Assembly (NCBI GenBank): GCA_024970065.1
Contig: CP103908.1
Coordinates: 992,001-1,056,000 of the forward strand
Direction: 5' to 3'
DNA: 64,000 nucleotides
Source of the DNA: Pediococcus acidilactici
GTDB taxonomy: Bacteria > Bacillota > Bacilli > Lactobacillales > Lactobacillaceae
This document shows, piece by piece, positions 33,554-43,394 of the stretch (positions are counted from its first letter, which is position 1; each line of letters opens with the position of its first letter). A program made the position numbers and the translations under genes. The notes under the pieces are model-generated. The model did not search any database and was not told the DNA's origin. It worked only from the letters and a program-made list of their open reading frames with translations.

Positions 33554-34708
33554 TTACTTGGTAGAACCGGAACTCTTTTTGATTAAGCGGGCAATGTTTT
33601 CAGCAACTTGAGCAACGTCGTGGGGTCCGGTTGCTAAGGCCTCTCGTAATGTTTTAACTCCGGATACGCTGGTAAAGATTGCGTCGATTGCGTTATCCGC
33701 GTAAAGCTCGTCAATTCCCTTACCAACGTTACCAGCAATTACAATTACGGGTGCCTGAGGGGCAACTGTCTTAGTCGTCAACGCCACCCCATAGGGAGTT
33801 TTGCCATACTTAGTTTGAAAATCAATTCCACCTTCACCAGTAAATACGTAATCGGCGTTTTGGGCCTTGTCTTTCAAACCACTGTATTTAATTACTAAAT
33901 CAATTCCCTTTTGCATATCGGCGTTGGTAAAAGCAATTAAACCAGCTCCCAAACCACCCGCAGCACCAGTACCTGGGCGGTTAGCCAAGTCGATACCTAA
34001 ATCACGTTGCAAAATTTTTGCGTAGTGCGTAAGATTTTGATCCAAGAGCTTAACCATCTCAGGAGTAGCCCCTTTTTGCGGACCAAAAACGGCGGAGGCT
34101 CCTTTTTCACCAACTAAGGGATTAGTTACGTCGGAAGCGATGATGATTTCCGTTTTTTTAATTCGGGAATCCATTGCGGCGGTCTTAATTTGGTTAAGCC
34201 GGTTTAGATTCCCCCCGCCTAACGGGATGGATTTTCCGTTTTTATCTAGTAATTTAGCACCGAGTGCCTGCGCCATTCCGGCTCCGCCGTCGTTAGTTGC
34301 ACTGCCACCAATCCCAATAATCAAACGTTCAATGCCTTGGTCTAACGCTTTTAAAATTAACTCTCCGGTTCCAAAAGTGGTTGTCTTTAACGGATTGCGG
34401 GTCGCGCGAGTAACGTACTGAATCCCACTTGCTTGGGACATTTCGATTACCGCGGTACGACGGTCACCTAAAATACCATAAGTTGCGTTTACCGGCGTAC
34501 CAAGTGGGCCAGTGACTTGAGCAGTTAATAAACGGCCGTTAGTCGCGTCCACTAAAGATTGCACGGTCCCTTCACCACCATCGGCCATGGGAACCAGCGT
34601 GTAAGCAGCTTCTGGGAAAACGCGCTGAAGCCCCTTTTTAATGGCTTTAGCAGCTTGCTTAGCTGTCATACCATTTTTAAATGAATCGGGTGCAATTACA
34701 AATTTCAT
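33554..34708 (-). CDS. glxK: Glycerate kinase (GlxK/GarK type)
   Basis: The 384-residue protein begins KFVIAPDSFKNGMTAKQAAKAIKKGL and contains PMADGGEGTVQSLV, GIGGSATNDGGAGMAQALGAKL and FTGEGGIDFQTKYGKTPYGVA, the full set of family blocks. It phosphorylates D-glycerate to 2-phosphoglycerate, feeding glycolysis. It lies 15 bases after the transporter gene, suggesting one unit for glycerate uptake and use. Confidence 0.94.
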   Translation of the reverse strand: MKFVIAPDSFKNGMTAKQAAKAIKKGLQRVFPEAAYTLVPMADGGEGTVQSLVDATNGRLLTAQVTGPLGTPVNATYGILGDRRTAVIEMSQASGIQYVTRATRNPLKTTTFGTGELILKALDQGIERLIIGIGGSATNDGGAGMAQALGAKLLDKNGKSIPLGGGNLNRLNQIKTAAMDSRIKKTEIIIASDVTNPLVGEKGASAVFGPQKGATPEMVKLLDQNLTHYAKILQRDLGIDLANRPGTGAAGGLGAGLIAFTNADMQKGIDLVIKYSGLKDKAQNADYVFTGEGGIDFQTKYGKTPYGVALTTKTVAPQAPVIVIAGNVGKGIDELYADNAIDAIFTSVSGVKTLREALATGPHDVAQVAENIARLIKKSSGSTK

Positions 34709-34723
34709 TATTTTACTCCTTTG

Positions 34724-36016
34724 TTAAAAGAATCCGTACATTACGGTTGCGACAATGGTCATTGATAGTCCCACTAGGGTTTCGTAAATAATTGAACGAG
34801 AACGTTCCTTAATTTCCATATGCATGGCGTTGGCCGTAACGTGGAAATAATTGCCGTGTGGTAAGTGGTCGATTACCGTTGCTCCGGTATGTACCATTGC
34901 TGCGGCAGCTAACGGGCTTACCCCAAAACCTAAGATAGCTTTGCTAAAGGAACCGGTCGCGAGGATAACCCCGGTCGATGTTGAAGCAGTTGCCGCCGCC
35001 ATTAAGATTCCGGCTAACGGCGCCAAGAAAATTCCGGAAACGTGGCTAATTTTGATTAAATCAATGATTTTATTTGGCAAACTAGAGGTGGTAATCAAGG
35101 CTCCAACCATTCCAGCACCAATTAAAATCATGACTACATCGGTCATTCGGGCAATTCCAGATTGGGCATAGGCTTTTAACTGGCTGCCTTTCCGCATTGC
35201 TAAGGTACCCACTACGGCAGCAAACGGAAGCACGTAGGTAGCATCTAAATTCAAACTAGCTAAACCATGAATATGTAAAAGTGAGCTTAACGGATTTAGC
35301 AGTAACAACACGATTGCTAAGATAGGAGTTACCAGTGCCGTGGTTAAGGATGGTAACTCTGCAGGTTGTTTAGGTTTGGTTAAATTTGCAATGTCAGTAT
35401 CCAAAACGGCACTTCCCCGATGTTTCAAAAAGGAGGCCACTAAAACAGCCACAATTAATCCCACCACGCTGGGAATAAAATCGGCAATCATGATTTGACT
35501 TAGATTAATGCCAAATCCTTTTGCAGCAGCAATTGAATTTGGGTTAGGCGAAATAATATTTCCGGCTTTGCCACCTCCGGAAAGGGCAACGAGGAGGGCT
35601 AATTTCGAGATGTGCATGCGCTGACCAACTTCGAGTGCAATCGGTGCAACGATTAAGACGGCAACCGGGATAAAAACCCCTACTCCCGTAATCACCATTG
35701 TTGCTAACGCTAAACTAAATAACGCTAATTGATCGCCCAATTTGTTAACAATGGTCTTAGCGATCACGTCAGCTGCGCCAGATTCCATCATCACCCCGGC
35801 AAGCATTCCGGCAGCAATCACCCGTAGAACAGTTCCCATCACGCTTTGTGAACCTTGAATGAGTACGTCGAGCGTCTGACTAAGCCCAGCTCCGCCTAAT
35901 AGACATCCTAAAATCGCTCCTAACATTAACGAATAAACAGGGTTTAATTTCCGTAAAATAAGAATAATGGCAGCGGCTAACCCCACTAGCGCTGCCCACC
36001 ATGGTAATAAGTGCAT
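34724..36016 (-). CDS. GntP-family transporter, probable glycerate/gluconate permease
   Basis: The protein of 430 residues has 12-13 hydrophobic segments and the family blocks LGAILGCLLGGAGLSQTLDVL, GGGKAGNIISPNPNSIAAAKGFG and AASTSTGVILATGSFSKAILG, plus the C-terminal TVIDHLPHGNYFHVTA. The start is MHLLPWWAAL (36016), seven bases after AAAGGAG; an upstream TTG would swallow that RBS. The linked kinase suggests glycerate as the substrate, though GntP members also move gluconate. Confidence 0.9.
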   Translation of the reverse strand: MHLLPWWAALVGLAAAIILILRKLNPVYSLMLGAILGCLLGGAGLSQTLDVLIQGSQSVMGTVLRVIAAGMLAGVMMESGAADVIAKTIVNKLGDQLALFSLALATMVITGVGVFIPVAVLIVAPIALEVGQRMHISKLALLVALSGGGKAGNIISPNPNSIAAAKGFGINLSQIMIADFIPSVVGLIVAVLVASFLKHRGSAVLDTDIANLTKPKQPAELPSLTTALVTPILAIVLLLLNPLSSLLHIHGLASLNLDATYVLPFAAVVGTLAMRKGSQLKAYAQSGIARMTDVVMILIGAGMVGALITTSSLPNKIIDLIKISHVSGIFLAPLAGILMAAATASTSTGVILATGSFSKAILGFGVSPLAAAAMVHTGATVIDHLPHGNYFHVTANAMHMEIKERSRSIIYETLVGLSMTIVATVMYGFF

Positions 36017-36051
36017 AAAATGCTCCTTTCTTGTCAACTAATTCACATAAT

Positions 36052-36108
36052 ATTATACAGCTAATCACAAAGTAAAATAACCTCCTTTTTAAAAGTAAGC
36101 GCTTAACT
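36052..36108 (-). promoter_or_regulatory. Promoter of the glycerate unit with a degenerate cre-like site
   Basis: TATAAT on the minus strand (36057-36052) is a perfect -10; -35 is TTATTT, 17 bases away. About 40 bases upstream AGTTAAGCGCTTACT (36108-36094) matches the CcpA cre consensus except at two positions in one half. Carbon catabolite control is possible, not shown. Confidence 0.45.
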
Positions 36109-36128
36109 AATGAAATAATATTTTTTAG

Positions 36129-36197
36129 CAAAAAATGGTCCCGCGGCCCCTCTAAAACACATTTTTGTGAATTCGAGGTCGCCCGGAACCATTTTCG
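36129..36197 (-). terminator. Intrinsic terminator after the uvrA paralogue
   Basis: On the minus strand AAAATGGTTCCGGGCGACCTC pairs with GAGGGGCCGCGGGACCATTTTTT around a loop of about 25 bases. Length and GC content make it a strong terminator. Confidence 0.8.
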
Positions 36198-36204
36198 TTA
36201 TATT

Positions 36205-38733
36205 TTAAATAGACTCTTCTGTAAAGCGATGCCAATAATTAGCTAAATACTGGGTCGTCAAACTTTGGGGGCTTTTAATTAAATCTTTTGGTGCTCCCGT
36301 AGCAACGATTCTCCCGCCATTTTGTCCCCCGGTAGGTCCTAGATCAACTAGATAATCTGCGTTTACCATCAGATCAAGATCATGAGTAATTACAATAATG
36401 GTTGCCTGTCGATCAATTAGACGCTGCATGACTTGTAAAAGTACGCGGACATCTAACGGGTGTAAGCCGATGGTTGGTTCGTCAAAAACAAATAGGGTGT
36501 TGGCTTGTTGCTGATTAAGATGCTTTACCAATTTTAAGCGTTGCGCTTCCCCGCCCGATAAGCTAGGGGTGTTTTCACCCAAATGCAAGTAACCTAACCC
36601 AACTTCAATTAAATTTTGGAGGTCTTGTTGAATTTTAGGTACGTCTTTAAAGACGTCTATTGCAGATTTTACATCTAGGTTCAAAACATCGACAATGGAT
36701 AAGTTGTGCCATTTGATTTGTTGGATTTCAGGATTATACCGCTCTCCATGACAAGTTGGACACACTTGTTGCATATCCGGTAGGAATTGAATATCTAGCG
36801 TAATACTCCCCGTTCCGCCACAAGTTGGACAGGCACCCTGTTTGTTGTTGTAAGAGAAGTAACTTGCCGTGTACTTCCGTTTCTTCGCTGCGGGTTGGCT
36901 AGCGTATAGCTTCCGAAGGTTGTTCATAATATTAGTGTACGTAGCCACTGTCGACCGTACGCTTTTACCAATCGGTTCAGCATTGACGCTGACCACCTTT
37001 TTAAGTGGCGTCTTAAGTTGAGCAACTTGCTTTGGCAATTGCTGTTTTTTAGCTTGTGCTGTAATAGCGGATACTAAGCTATCCAATATCAAGCTAGTTT
37101 TGCCCGCTCCGGAAAATCCGGTAACCGTGGTGAGTCGGTTAACGGGGATGTGGGCCCGCACTTTTCGCAGATTATAGTAGTTCTTTACGGTAAAATCAAT
37201 TAACTCAGCGGACTCGCGCTTATTTATTTTACGGACGTGAATTTTTGCCGTTCCTTTGAGATAAGGACCGATTAGGGAATCGGGATTTGCGGCTAGCTGA
37301 GCTGGCGTTCCCTGATTTAAAACGTAACCACCTTCCCTACCGGAACCAGGTCCGATTTCAATAATTTGGTCAGCAGCGCGAATGACGGCGAGATTGTGGT
37401 CAACTACCACCAGTGAATTTCCTTGATCAACTAACTCGCGAAAAACCTTTAACAGTCCGCTGACGTTGTCCGGATGCAACCCGATGGAAGGTTCGTCAAG
37501 CACGTATAAAACTCCGGTAGTTTTCGTACGTAGGGTTCGGGCTAATTGAATCCGTTGCAATTCCCCAGTTGAAAGGCTATTCCCATTTCTGGAAAGGGTT
37601 AGATAATCTAAGCCAAGATCCAATAAGGGCCGTAAGTTATGGCTAAATTCCGCAAATAAACTATCCGCCATCTTTTGCATATCCTCCGGAAGTTCGGCAA
37701 GAACCCTTTCCATCCAGACGTTTAGGTCGCCAAGCGCGAGGTCCGAAACTTCCGCAATATTTTTCTCGCCGGCCGTTTGCTTCATTAACTCCGGTTTGAG
37801 ACGGCTTCCATGACAAACGGGACAAGTTGAATAGTTAAAGAATTGACTGATTCGGGCCTGTGCCCGTTCACTTTTACTTGTTTTTGCTGATTCAAGCACG
37901 GCTTGATGGGCATTTTCGTATAGTGCATTAAAATCGTGGAAAACTCGACCAGTTCCCGAATGAAAGTCCATCCGGTATTTTTTCTGCGGGCCGTTTAGGA
38001 TAAAGTCCTTTTCCTTAGGGGTTAATTCTTTGTAAGGTACGTTAATTCGCACCCCGGCCTGTTCGGCGACCTTGGGCATAAAATTTCGACCAGGAAGATG
38101 CCAAGATGCGACTGCGCCATCAGCAACGCTAAGGTTAGGGTCTCCAATTAACTTATCTTCGTCTAGCTGGCGTACTCTTCCGGTTCCTTGGCAACGCTCG
38201 CAAGCTCCCTCACTATTAAAGGAGAACTGTTCCGCGCTGGGAACGTAAAAGGCAACCCCACAGACGGGACAGGTGATTCTTCCCATTGCATCACCACTTT
38301 CACTCATTGCTTGGGCAATCGCTAAGCTAGGTTTTACTCGGTGACCATTGGGGCAAACGGGCGAACCTAAACGAGAAAAAATTAACCGGATTACGTTTAA
38401 AGTTTCGCTCATCGTCCCGACCGTCGCCCTTTCGGATGGAACGCTCGGTCGCTGACGAAGCGCCAAGGCAGACGGGATGTGTTCCACACTAGTGACGTCC
38501 GCTTGTGAACCTAACTTAATCCGTCTCCTTGTATAGGTCGACAGGGCTTCCAAGTACCTTCGAGAACCTTCTTCGTAGAGAATTCCCATAGCTAACGAGC
38601 TCTTCCCGGATCCGGAAAGGCCCGAAATCGCGACAAATTGGTGTAAAGGAATGTCTACATCGATATTTTTTAAATTATGAACCCGTCCTCCCCGAACATT
38701 AATTTGGGTTGGTAAGACTGCTTGATTTTCCAT
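36205..38733 (-). CDS. UvrA-like ABC-type excinuclease subunit paralogue (short UvrA)
   Basis: At 842 residues it is about 100 shorter than housekeeping UvrA. It has two ABC ATPase modules: Walker A GLSGSGKSSLAMG (N-terminal) with signature LSTGELQRIQLARTL, and second Walker A GFSGAGKTSLILD with LSGGEAQRLKLVKHL; Walker B VLDEPSIGLHP and FDEPTIGLHP. Zinc-binding CPVCG/CERCQGTG and CPTCGGTG clusters are present. Such UvrA2-type proteins accompany drug resistance or DNA-damage tolerance and often lack the full UvrB-binding region, which the shortened length suggests here. No uvrB is adjacent. Confidence 0.85.
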   Translation of the reverse strand: MENQAVLPTQINVRGGRVHNLKNIDVDIPLHQFVAISGLSGSGKSSLAMGILYEEGSRRYLEALSTYTRRRIKLGSQADVTSVEHIPSALALRQRPSVPSERATVGTMSETLNVIRLIFSRLGSPVCPNGHRVKPSLAIAQAMSESGDAMGRITCPVCGVAFYVPSAEQFSFNSEGACERCQGTGRVRQLDEDKLIGDPNLSVADGAVASWHLPGRNFMPKVAEQAGVRINVPYKELTPKEKDFILNGPQKKYRMDFHSGTGRVFHDFNALYENAHQAVLESAKTSKSERAQARISQFFNYSTCPVCHGSRLKPELMKQTAGEKNIAEVSDLALGDLNVWMERVLAELPEDMQKMADSLFAEFSHNLRPLLDLGLDYLTLSRNGNSLSTGELQRIQLARTLRTKTTGVLYVLDEPSIGLHPDNVSGLLKVFRELVDQGNSLVVVDHNLAVIRAADQIIEIGPGSGREGGYVLNQGTPAQLAANPDSLIGPYLKGTAKIHVRKINKRESAELIDFTVKNYYNLRKVRAHIPVNRLTTVTGFSGAGKTSLILDSLVSAITAQAKKQQLPKQVAQLKTPLKKVVSVNAEPIGKSVRSTVATYTNIMNNLRKLYASQPAAKKRKYTASYFSYNNKQGACPTCGGTGSITLDIQFLPDMQQVCPTCHGERYNPEIQQIKWHNLSIVDVLNLDVKSAIDVFKDVPKIQQDLQNLIEVGLGYLHLGENTPSLSGGEAQRLKLVKHLNQQQANTLFVFDEPTIGLHPLDVRVLLQVMQRLIDRQATIIVITHDLDLMVNADYLVDLGPTGGQNGGRIVATGAPKDLIKSPQSLTTQYLANYWHRFTEESI

Positions 38734-38856
38734 TACTGCTTATGGATCTCCTTTCAAATACAACACCTTCATTATATCTAAAATTAGCACTTATCCAAAG
38801 TAAGCCCACTTTATTACAGGAAAGAAAAACCAGCAATAAATCTTTATTGCGTCATT

Positions 38857-38895
38857 AAAAACAGGCCCCGAAATTAAATTTCGGGGCCTGTTTAA
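38857..38895. terminator. Terminator downstream of ppaC
   Basis: AACAGGCCCCGAAATT pairs with AATTTCGGGGCCTGTT nearly perfectly with a one-base loop region, flanked by A and T runs. It serves ppaC on the minus strand. Confidence 0.85.
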
Positions 38896-38914
38896 TAATT
38901 TTTGCTATTAATGC

Positions 38915-39847
38915 TTATTCGAAAGCCTTCATGAGTGGTGGTACCACTTGCTTCTTCCGGGATACAACGCCAGGAAGGTCGGCAGTGTTATGGTCACTTA
39001 ACTTAACGTCAAAGGCCTTTTCAACCATTTCCTTAGGTTCGCCAACTACTAATAGACGTGAATCGCTTGTCAAAATGTTAGTTGCCAAAAGTAAGAACAT
39101 GTCGTAACCGTTCTTTTGGTTTTCGTCTTCCATTGTCTTAACTAAGGCAGCTTCACGAGCGAATACGTCGTCTAAATCAACGGTGTTTACTTGACCAATA
39201 CGAACTTTTTTACCGCCCATGTCGAAGCTCTTTGCATCGCCATCAACTAGTTCAAGTTCACTCTTACTTGATAAGTCAGTACCTGCTTTTAGCATTGCCA
39301 AACCGTACTCTTCAACATTAACGTCCGCAATCTTAGCTAAGGTTTCTACAGCCTTCCGGTCGTCATCCGTAGTGGTTGGTGACTTAAGTAAAAGCGTATC
39401 GGAAATAATTGCTGAAAGCATTAGTCCCGCAATCTTAGCTGGAATTTCAATCCCCGCTTCTTTGAACATCTTGGTTAAGATGGTGCTTGTGCAACCCACT
39501 GGTTCAGCACGGTAGAAAAGTGGTTGAGCAGTTTCAAAGTTAGCAATCCGGTGATGGTCAACTACGGCCGTTACCGTAACTTGATCTACATCTTGGGCAC
39601 TTTGTTGCTTTTCGTTGTGGTCAACCAACATTACGGAGTCCACTTCGTTAGCCACGGTTTCAACTACCCGAGGAGCTGGTTCGTTAAAGTGATTTAAAAC
39701 GTATTCCGTTTCTGGATTAGGGTTACCTAATGCAACGGCTTCAACGTCCTTTACGCCCATTTGAGTTTGGTAATATGCAAACGCCTTTGCCGCAACAATG
39801 GCATCTGTATCCGGGTTAGAATGTCCAAAAATAAGTTGTTTAGTCAT
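38915..39847 (-). CDS. ppaC: Manganese-dependent inorganic pyrophosphatase (family II)
   Basis: The 310-residue DHH-family protein has [19 protein letters not shown] (His, Asp, Asp metal ligands), [22 protein letters not shown] (DHH) and the C-terminal [10 protein letters not shown] substrate-binding basic motif. It hydrolyses PPi to drive biosynthesis. It overlaps the stop of the upstream lysR gene by eight bases. Confidence 0.96.
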   Translation of the reverse strand: MTKQLIFGHSNPDTDAIVAAKAFAYYQTQMGVKDVEAVALGNPNPETEYVLNHFNEPAPRVVETVANEVDSVMLVDHNEKQQSAQDVDQVTVTAVVDHHRIANFETAQPLFYRAEPVGCTSTILTKMFKEAGIEIPAKIAGLMLSAIISDTLLLKSPTTTDDDRKAVETLAKIADVNVEEYGLAMLKAGTDLSSKSELELVDGDAKSFDMGGKKVRIGQVNTVDLDDVFAREAALVKTMEDENQKNGYDMFLLLATNILTSDSRLLVVGEPKEMVEKAFDVKLSDHNTADLPGVVSRKKQVVPPLMKAFE

Positions 39848-40826
39848 TATCTGAATGCTCCTTTAATCTATTATTAGTTATCTCTTCTAATCTTTCAGTA
39901 TACCCTTTTTTGGCTAAGTATGCTTCAAATTCATTTAAAAAGCTTTCGATCCGGGGAATGCTATCTTTATCCCTTCTAAAGACGAAATCTAAATCAAACG
40001 AAATCACTGGATCTAACTTAGCCGTAAAGACTCCCTTCTTCCGGGGGTGGGCCATTACGTATGATTCTGGCAATGCAGTTACAACGTCGGTTGCGTTAAC
40101 AAAGTGCCGAATCTGATCCGGGGTGGTAAAACAAGCGACACTGTGCGGACGGTTGACGAGGGCGTTCTTGTACGCCTCTTTAATTACCCCGTCTAAATAG
40201 AATTCTTCGGGGTAAGTTACCCAATTATAGTTGATAGTTTTTTGCAGTTTGATCCGCTTTTGGCGCGCGATTTTTTCATCATGATGAATAAAAACTAAAC
40301 TTTCGCTCGTGATTTTCCGCGATTGATATGGCTTCCAGTTTTTAATGCTGTCATCTGGCAAATACATAATTGCTAGATCCACTTTGTTATTTTCTAGATT
40401 TTCCCAAATTTCTTTTCTAGTCAACATGTGGACAATAATCTTAATGCCGGGTTCTTTTTTGTAATAGTGTGCAATAAAGTCTTCGAAAATTTGGGTTTCA
40501 ATCGACGACAGAATTCCAATTGAAATCTCACCTTGGCTAGCGTTTGACGACTGTTGAATTTCATCAGTCGCATTGTTCAAAACGCGGTTAATTTCGTGAC
40601 TAGCACTTAACATGGTATATCCCGCATCGGTAAGCCGTAATTTTTTCCCTACTGAGTAAAATAACGGTGCCCCAATGGTGTGCTCTAGCTTTTTAATTTG
40701 CTGGGTTAGCGCCGGCTGCGTAATTCCAAGAATTTGCGCAGCTTGCGTGTAGTTCATCGTATCTGAAAGTTGCAAAAAATATGTCAACGCTTTTGAAGAA
40801 AAGATCTTTTCTTGTTTAGTCCGCAT
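39840..40826 (-). CDS. LysR-family transcriptional regulator
   Basis: At 328 residues it has an N-terminal winged HTH (residues 12-70: [41 protein letters not shown]), a linker helix, and a periplasmic-binding-like effector domain ([21 protein letters not shown]...). RBS GAGGTG precedes the start. Two ATTAAGnTTAAT sites lie upstream. It overlaps ppaC and is cotranscribed with it. The effector is unknown. Confidence 0.9.
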   Translation of the reverse strand: MRTKQEKIFSSKALTYFLQLSDTMNYTQAAQILGITQPALTQQIKKLEHTIGAPLFYSVGKKLRLTDAGYTMLSASHEINRVLNNATDEIQQSSNASQGEISIGILSSIETQIFEDFIAHYYKKEPGIKIIVHMLTRKEIWENLENNKVDLAIMYLPDDSIKNWKPYQSRKITSESLVFIHHDEKIARQKRIKLQKTINYNWVTYPEEFYLDGVIKEAYKNALVNRPHSVACFTTPDQIRHFVNATDVVTALPESYVMAHPRKKGVFTAKLDPVISFDLDFVFRRDKDSIPRIESFLNEFEAYLAKKGYTERLEEITNNRLKEHSDND

Positions 40827-40846
40827 GTTCGTACACCTCGAGTTTC

Positions 40847-40888
40847 ATTAAGCTTAATCGTCTAATAATCATTATAATTAAGTTTAAT
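40847..40888. promoter_or_regulatory. Two ATTAAG-type palindromes upstream of lysR
   Basis: ATTAAGCTTAAT (40847-40858) and ATTAAGTTTAAT (40877-40888) are 30 bp apart centre to centre, about three helical turns. Such pairing is typical of LysR-family recognition and activation sites. Probably bound by the adjacent regulator; not shown. Confidence 0.5.
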
Positions 40889-40921
40889 ATTACTCCCTAT
40901 AAAGAGCAAGGGGTAATCGCT

Positions 40922-43375
40922 TTATTTCGCTTCGTTGACTGCTGGATCCAATGTTTTCAAGCGCATTGAAAGCGGATAACCCTCGGAGTCAATATCAATC
41001 ACAAAACTACCGTTGGAATAGCGTTCGTTTAGTGGATGTTCCATCGGTAGAATGTCATGAACTAACCCACGGGAAGTCAACACCTCAAAGGCTTGATGTT
41101 CGTTAACTACCTCGATATCGACCACCCGGTGAGGATCTTTCTTAAGTTCACGTAAAATTTGTACTCCTCGACGGGCCCGGCTCGTTACGCTGATTTCGCT
41201 TACCTTCATTCGTTTGAAGGATCCCCGGTTAGTAATTAAACCAATTTGATCATTCTCATTAACCAAAACGAAGTTGGCCACTTGGTCATCCCGCAAATCC
41301 ATTGATTTAACCCCGGCAGCTCGTGGTCCTACGGTCGGAATTTCAACTAAATCGTATCTTAAACCGTATCCGTGTTCACTTGCCAATAGGATGGTCGCTG
41401 GTGTCGCTTTTGGATCCACTTGGACAACGTTAACCACTTTAGCATCTGAACTCTTTAGTTTAGCGTAAGTAATGGCCTTTTTACGGTAAGTTCGCCCCGG
41501 TTTGAGGTCTTGCAAAGCGGTTTGCTTAATGTACCCATCGTCTGTTGCAATTAGGAAATTAATTGATTGAGCAAAGTTTTTAACGTCGTAAGCCTTTAAG
41601 ATAATTTCATCATCTGCCAACCCAATCGTTTGAGAAACGTGCTCACCAGTATCCTTCCAACGCGCTTCGGTAATTTCGTATACCGGCCGGTAAATCAGGT
41701 TACCCTTGTTGGTAAACATTAATAGATGGTCTAACGTGCTCAATTCATGCTTAAATACCGGTTGATCGCCGTCTTTCAGCCCATCTTCATCAGCAGAAGC
41801 TTTGTAAGAACGTAAACTACTGCGTTTTAGATAACCGGCTTGACTGACCAACACCATTACCTGTTCTTCTGGTACGGTTACCGTGCGGTCAATCTTAATT
41901 TCTTCGATTTGATCTTGAATTTCTGATAAGCGTGGTGTGGCGTATTGTTTCTTAACTTTGCGCAGTTCTGCCGAAAGAACTCGCGATAATTTCGCCGGAT
42001 CGTTGAGGATTTGGTTAAACTCAGCAATTGAATCGTTTAACTGTTGAGCTTCCGTCTTCAATTCCGTCACGTCGGTATTGGTTAAGCGATAAAGTTGTAA
42101 GGAAACGATAGATTCGGCTTGCTTTTCACTAAAATCAAACCGTTCCACTAAGTTATGCTTAGCATCCTTCTTGTCTTTGCTGCCTCGGATAGTTTTAATT
42201 ACTTGGTCCAGAATTGAAAGGGCCTTAATTAAACCATCAACGATGTGTAGCCGTGCTTCCGCTTTTTGTAAATTAAATTGCGTCCGCTTGGTAATCACTT
42301 CTTTTTGAAAGTCCACGTAAGCTTGAATAATGGGTTTAAGTCCCATTCGTTCCGGACGCAAGTTATTAATGGCCACCATGTTAAAGTTGTACGAAACCTG
42401 TAAGTCGGTGTTCTTTAGGAGGTAATTAAGAACCCCTTGTGCATCGACGTCCTTTTTCAACTCAATGGCAATTGACAAACCTTCGCGATCAGATTCATCA
42501 CGGACTTCAGCAATTCCGTCAATTTTCTTCATTACCCGAATTTCGTCAATTTTCTTAACCAACTGCGCCTTATTAACTTCGTAAGGAATTTCCGTAACCC
42601 GAATTTGCTGTTTGCTTCCCCGAAGTTGTTCAATAGTGGTACGGGAACGCACTACCACCCGGCCCCGACCGGTTTTATAAGCTTGTTTTAAGCCGTCACG
42701 TCCCTGGACAATTCCACCAGTGGGAAAATCGGGACCTTTAACAAATTCCATCAGTTTTTCTAACGAAGGATCCGGATGTTTGATGGTATATAAAACGGCG
42801 TCAATTACTTCCCCAATATTGTGTGGGGGGATTTCCGTTGCGTATCCAGCAGAGATCCCGGTTGCCCCGTTTACCAGTAGGTTTGGAAAACGTGCTGGTA
42901 AAACGGTTGGTTCGTATTCCGTATCATCGAAATTTAGCACCATGTCAACCGTGTCTTTGTCGATATCTTGAAGCATCTCTTCGGCAGCTTGGCTCAACCG
43001 CGCTTCGGTATACCGCATTGCAGCCGGAGGATCGTTATCAATTGAACCATTGTTACCATGCATTTCAATTAGCGGTACGCGCAACTTCCAGTCTTGACTC
43101 ATGCGCACTAAGGCTTCGTAAATCGAACTATCACCATGCGGATGAAAATTACCCATTACGTTACCAACTGATTTAGCCGATTTACGAAAGGCTTTATCAT
43201 GAGTGTTGCCATCTTTATTCATCGCAAAGAGGATGCGCCGTTGCACCGGCTTTAAGCCATCGCGAACGTCAGGCAACGCGCGTTCTTGGATGATATATTT
43301 AGAATACCGTCCAAAGCGGTCGCCCATAATATCTTCAAGTGCTAATTCTTGAATTTTTGATTGATTATCAGCCAT
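40922..43375 (-). CDS. parC: DNA topoisomerase IV subunit A
   Basis: The 817-residue protein begins with the breakage-reunion domain: ALPDVRDGLKPVQRRILFAM, HGDSSIYEALVRMSQDWK, and the catalytic Tyr region AMRYTEARLSQ. The quinolone-determining positions read HPHGDSSIYE (Ser wild-type). A C-terminal beta-pinwheel with GRGSFKRM-like repeats follows. With ParE it decatenates daughter chromosomes. It follows parE by about 20 bases on the same strand. Confidence 0.97.
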   Translation of the reverse strand: MADNQSKIQELALEDIMGDRFGRYSKYIIQERALPDVRDGLKPVQRRILFAMNKDGNTHDKAFRKSAKSVGNVMGNFHPHGDSSIYEALVRMSQDWKLRVPLIEMHGNNGSIDNDPPAAMRYTEARLSQAAEEMLQDIDKDTVDMVLNFDDTEYEPTVLPARFPNLLVNGATGISAGYATEIPPHNIGEVIDAVLYTIKHPDPSLEKLMEFVKGPDFPTGGIVQGRDGLKQAYKTGRGRVVVRSRTTIEQLRGSKQQIRVTEIPYEVNKAQLVKKIDEIRVMKKIDGIAEVRDESDREGLSIAIELKKDVDAQGVLNYLLKNTDLQVSYNFNMVAINNLRPERMGLKPIIQAYVDFQKEVITKRTQFNLQKAEARLHIVDGLIKALSILDQVIKTIRGSKDKKDAKHNLVERFDFSEKQAESIVSLQLYRLTNTDVTELKTEAQQLNDSIAEFNQILNDPAKLSRVLSAELRKVKKQYATPRLSEIQDQIEEIKIDRTVTVPEEQVMVLVSQAGYLKRSSLRSYKASADEDGLKDGDQPVFKHELSTLDHLLMFTNKGNLIYRPVYEITEARWKDTGEHVSQTIGLADDEIILKAYDVKNFAQSINFLIATDDGYIKQTALQDLKPGRTYRKKAITYAKLKSSDAKVVNVVQVDPKATPATILLASEHGYGLRYDLVEIPTVGPRAAGVKSMDLRDDQVANFVLVNENDQIGLITNRGSFKRMKVSEISVTSRARRGVQILRELKKDPHRVVDIEVVNEHQAFEVLTSRGLVHDILPMEHPLNERYSNGSFVIDIDSEGYPLSMRLKTLDPAVNEAK

Positions 43376-43394
43376 TCGGATTCCCCTTTTACTC

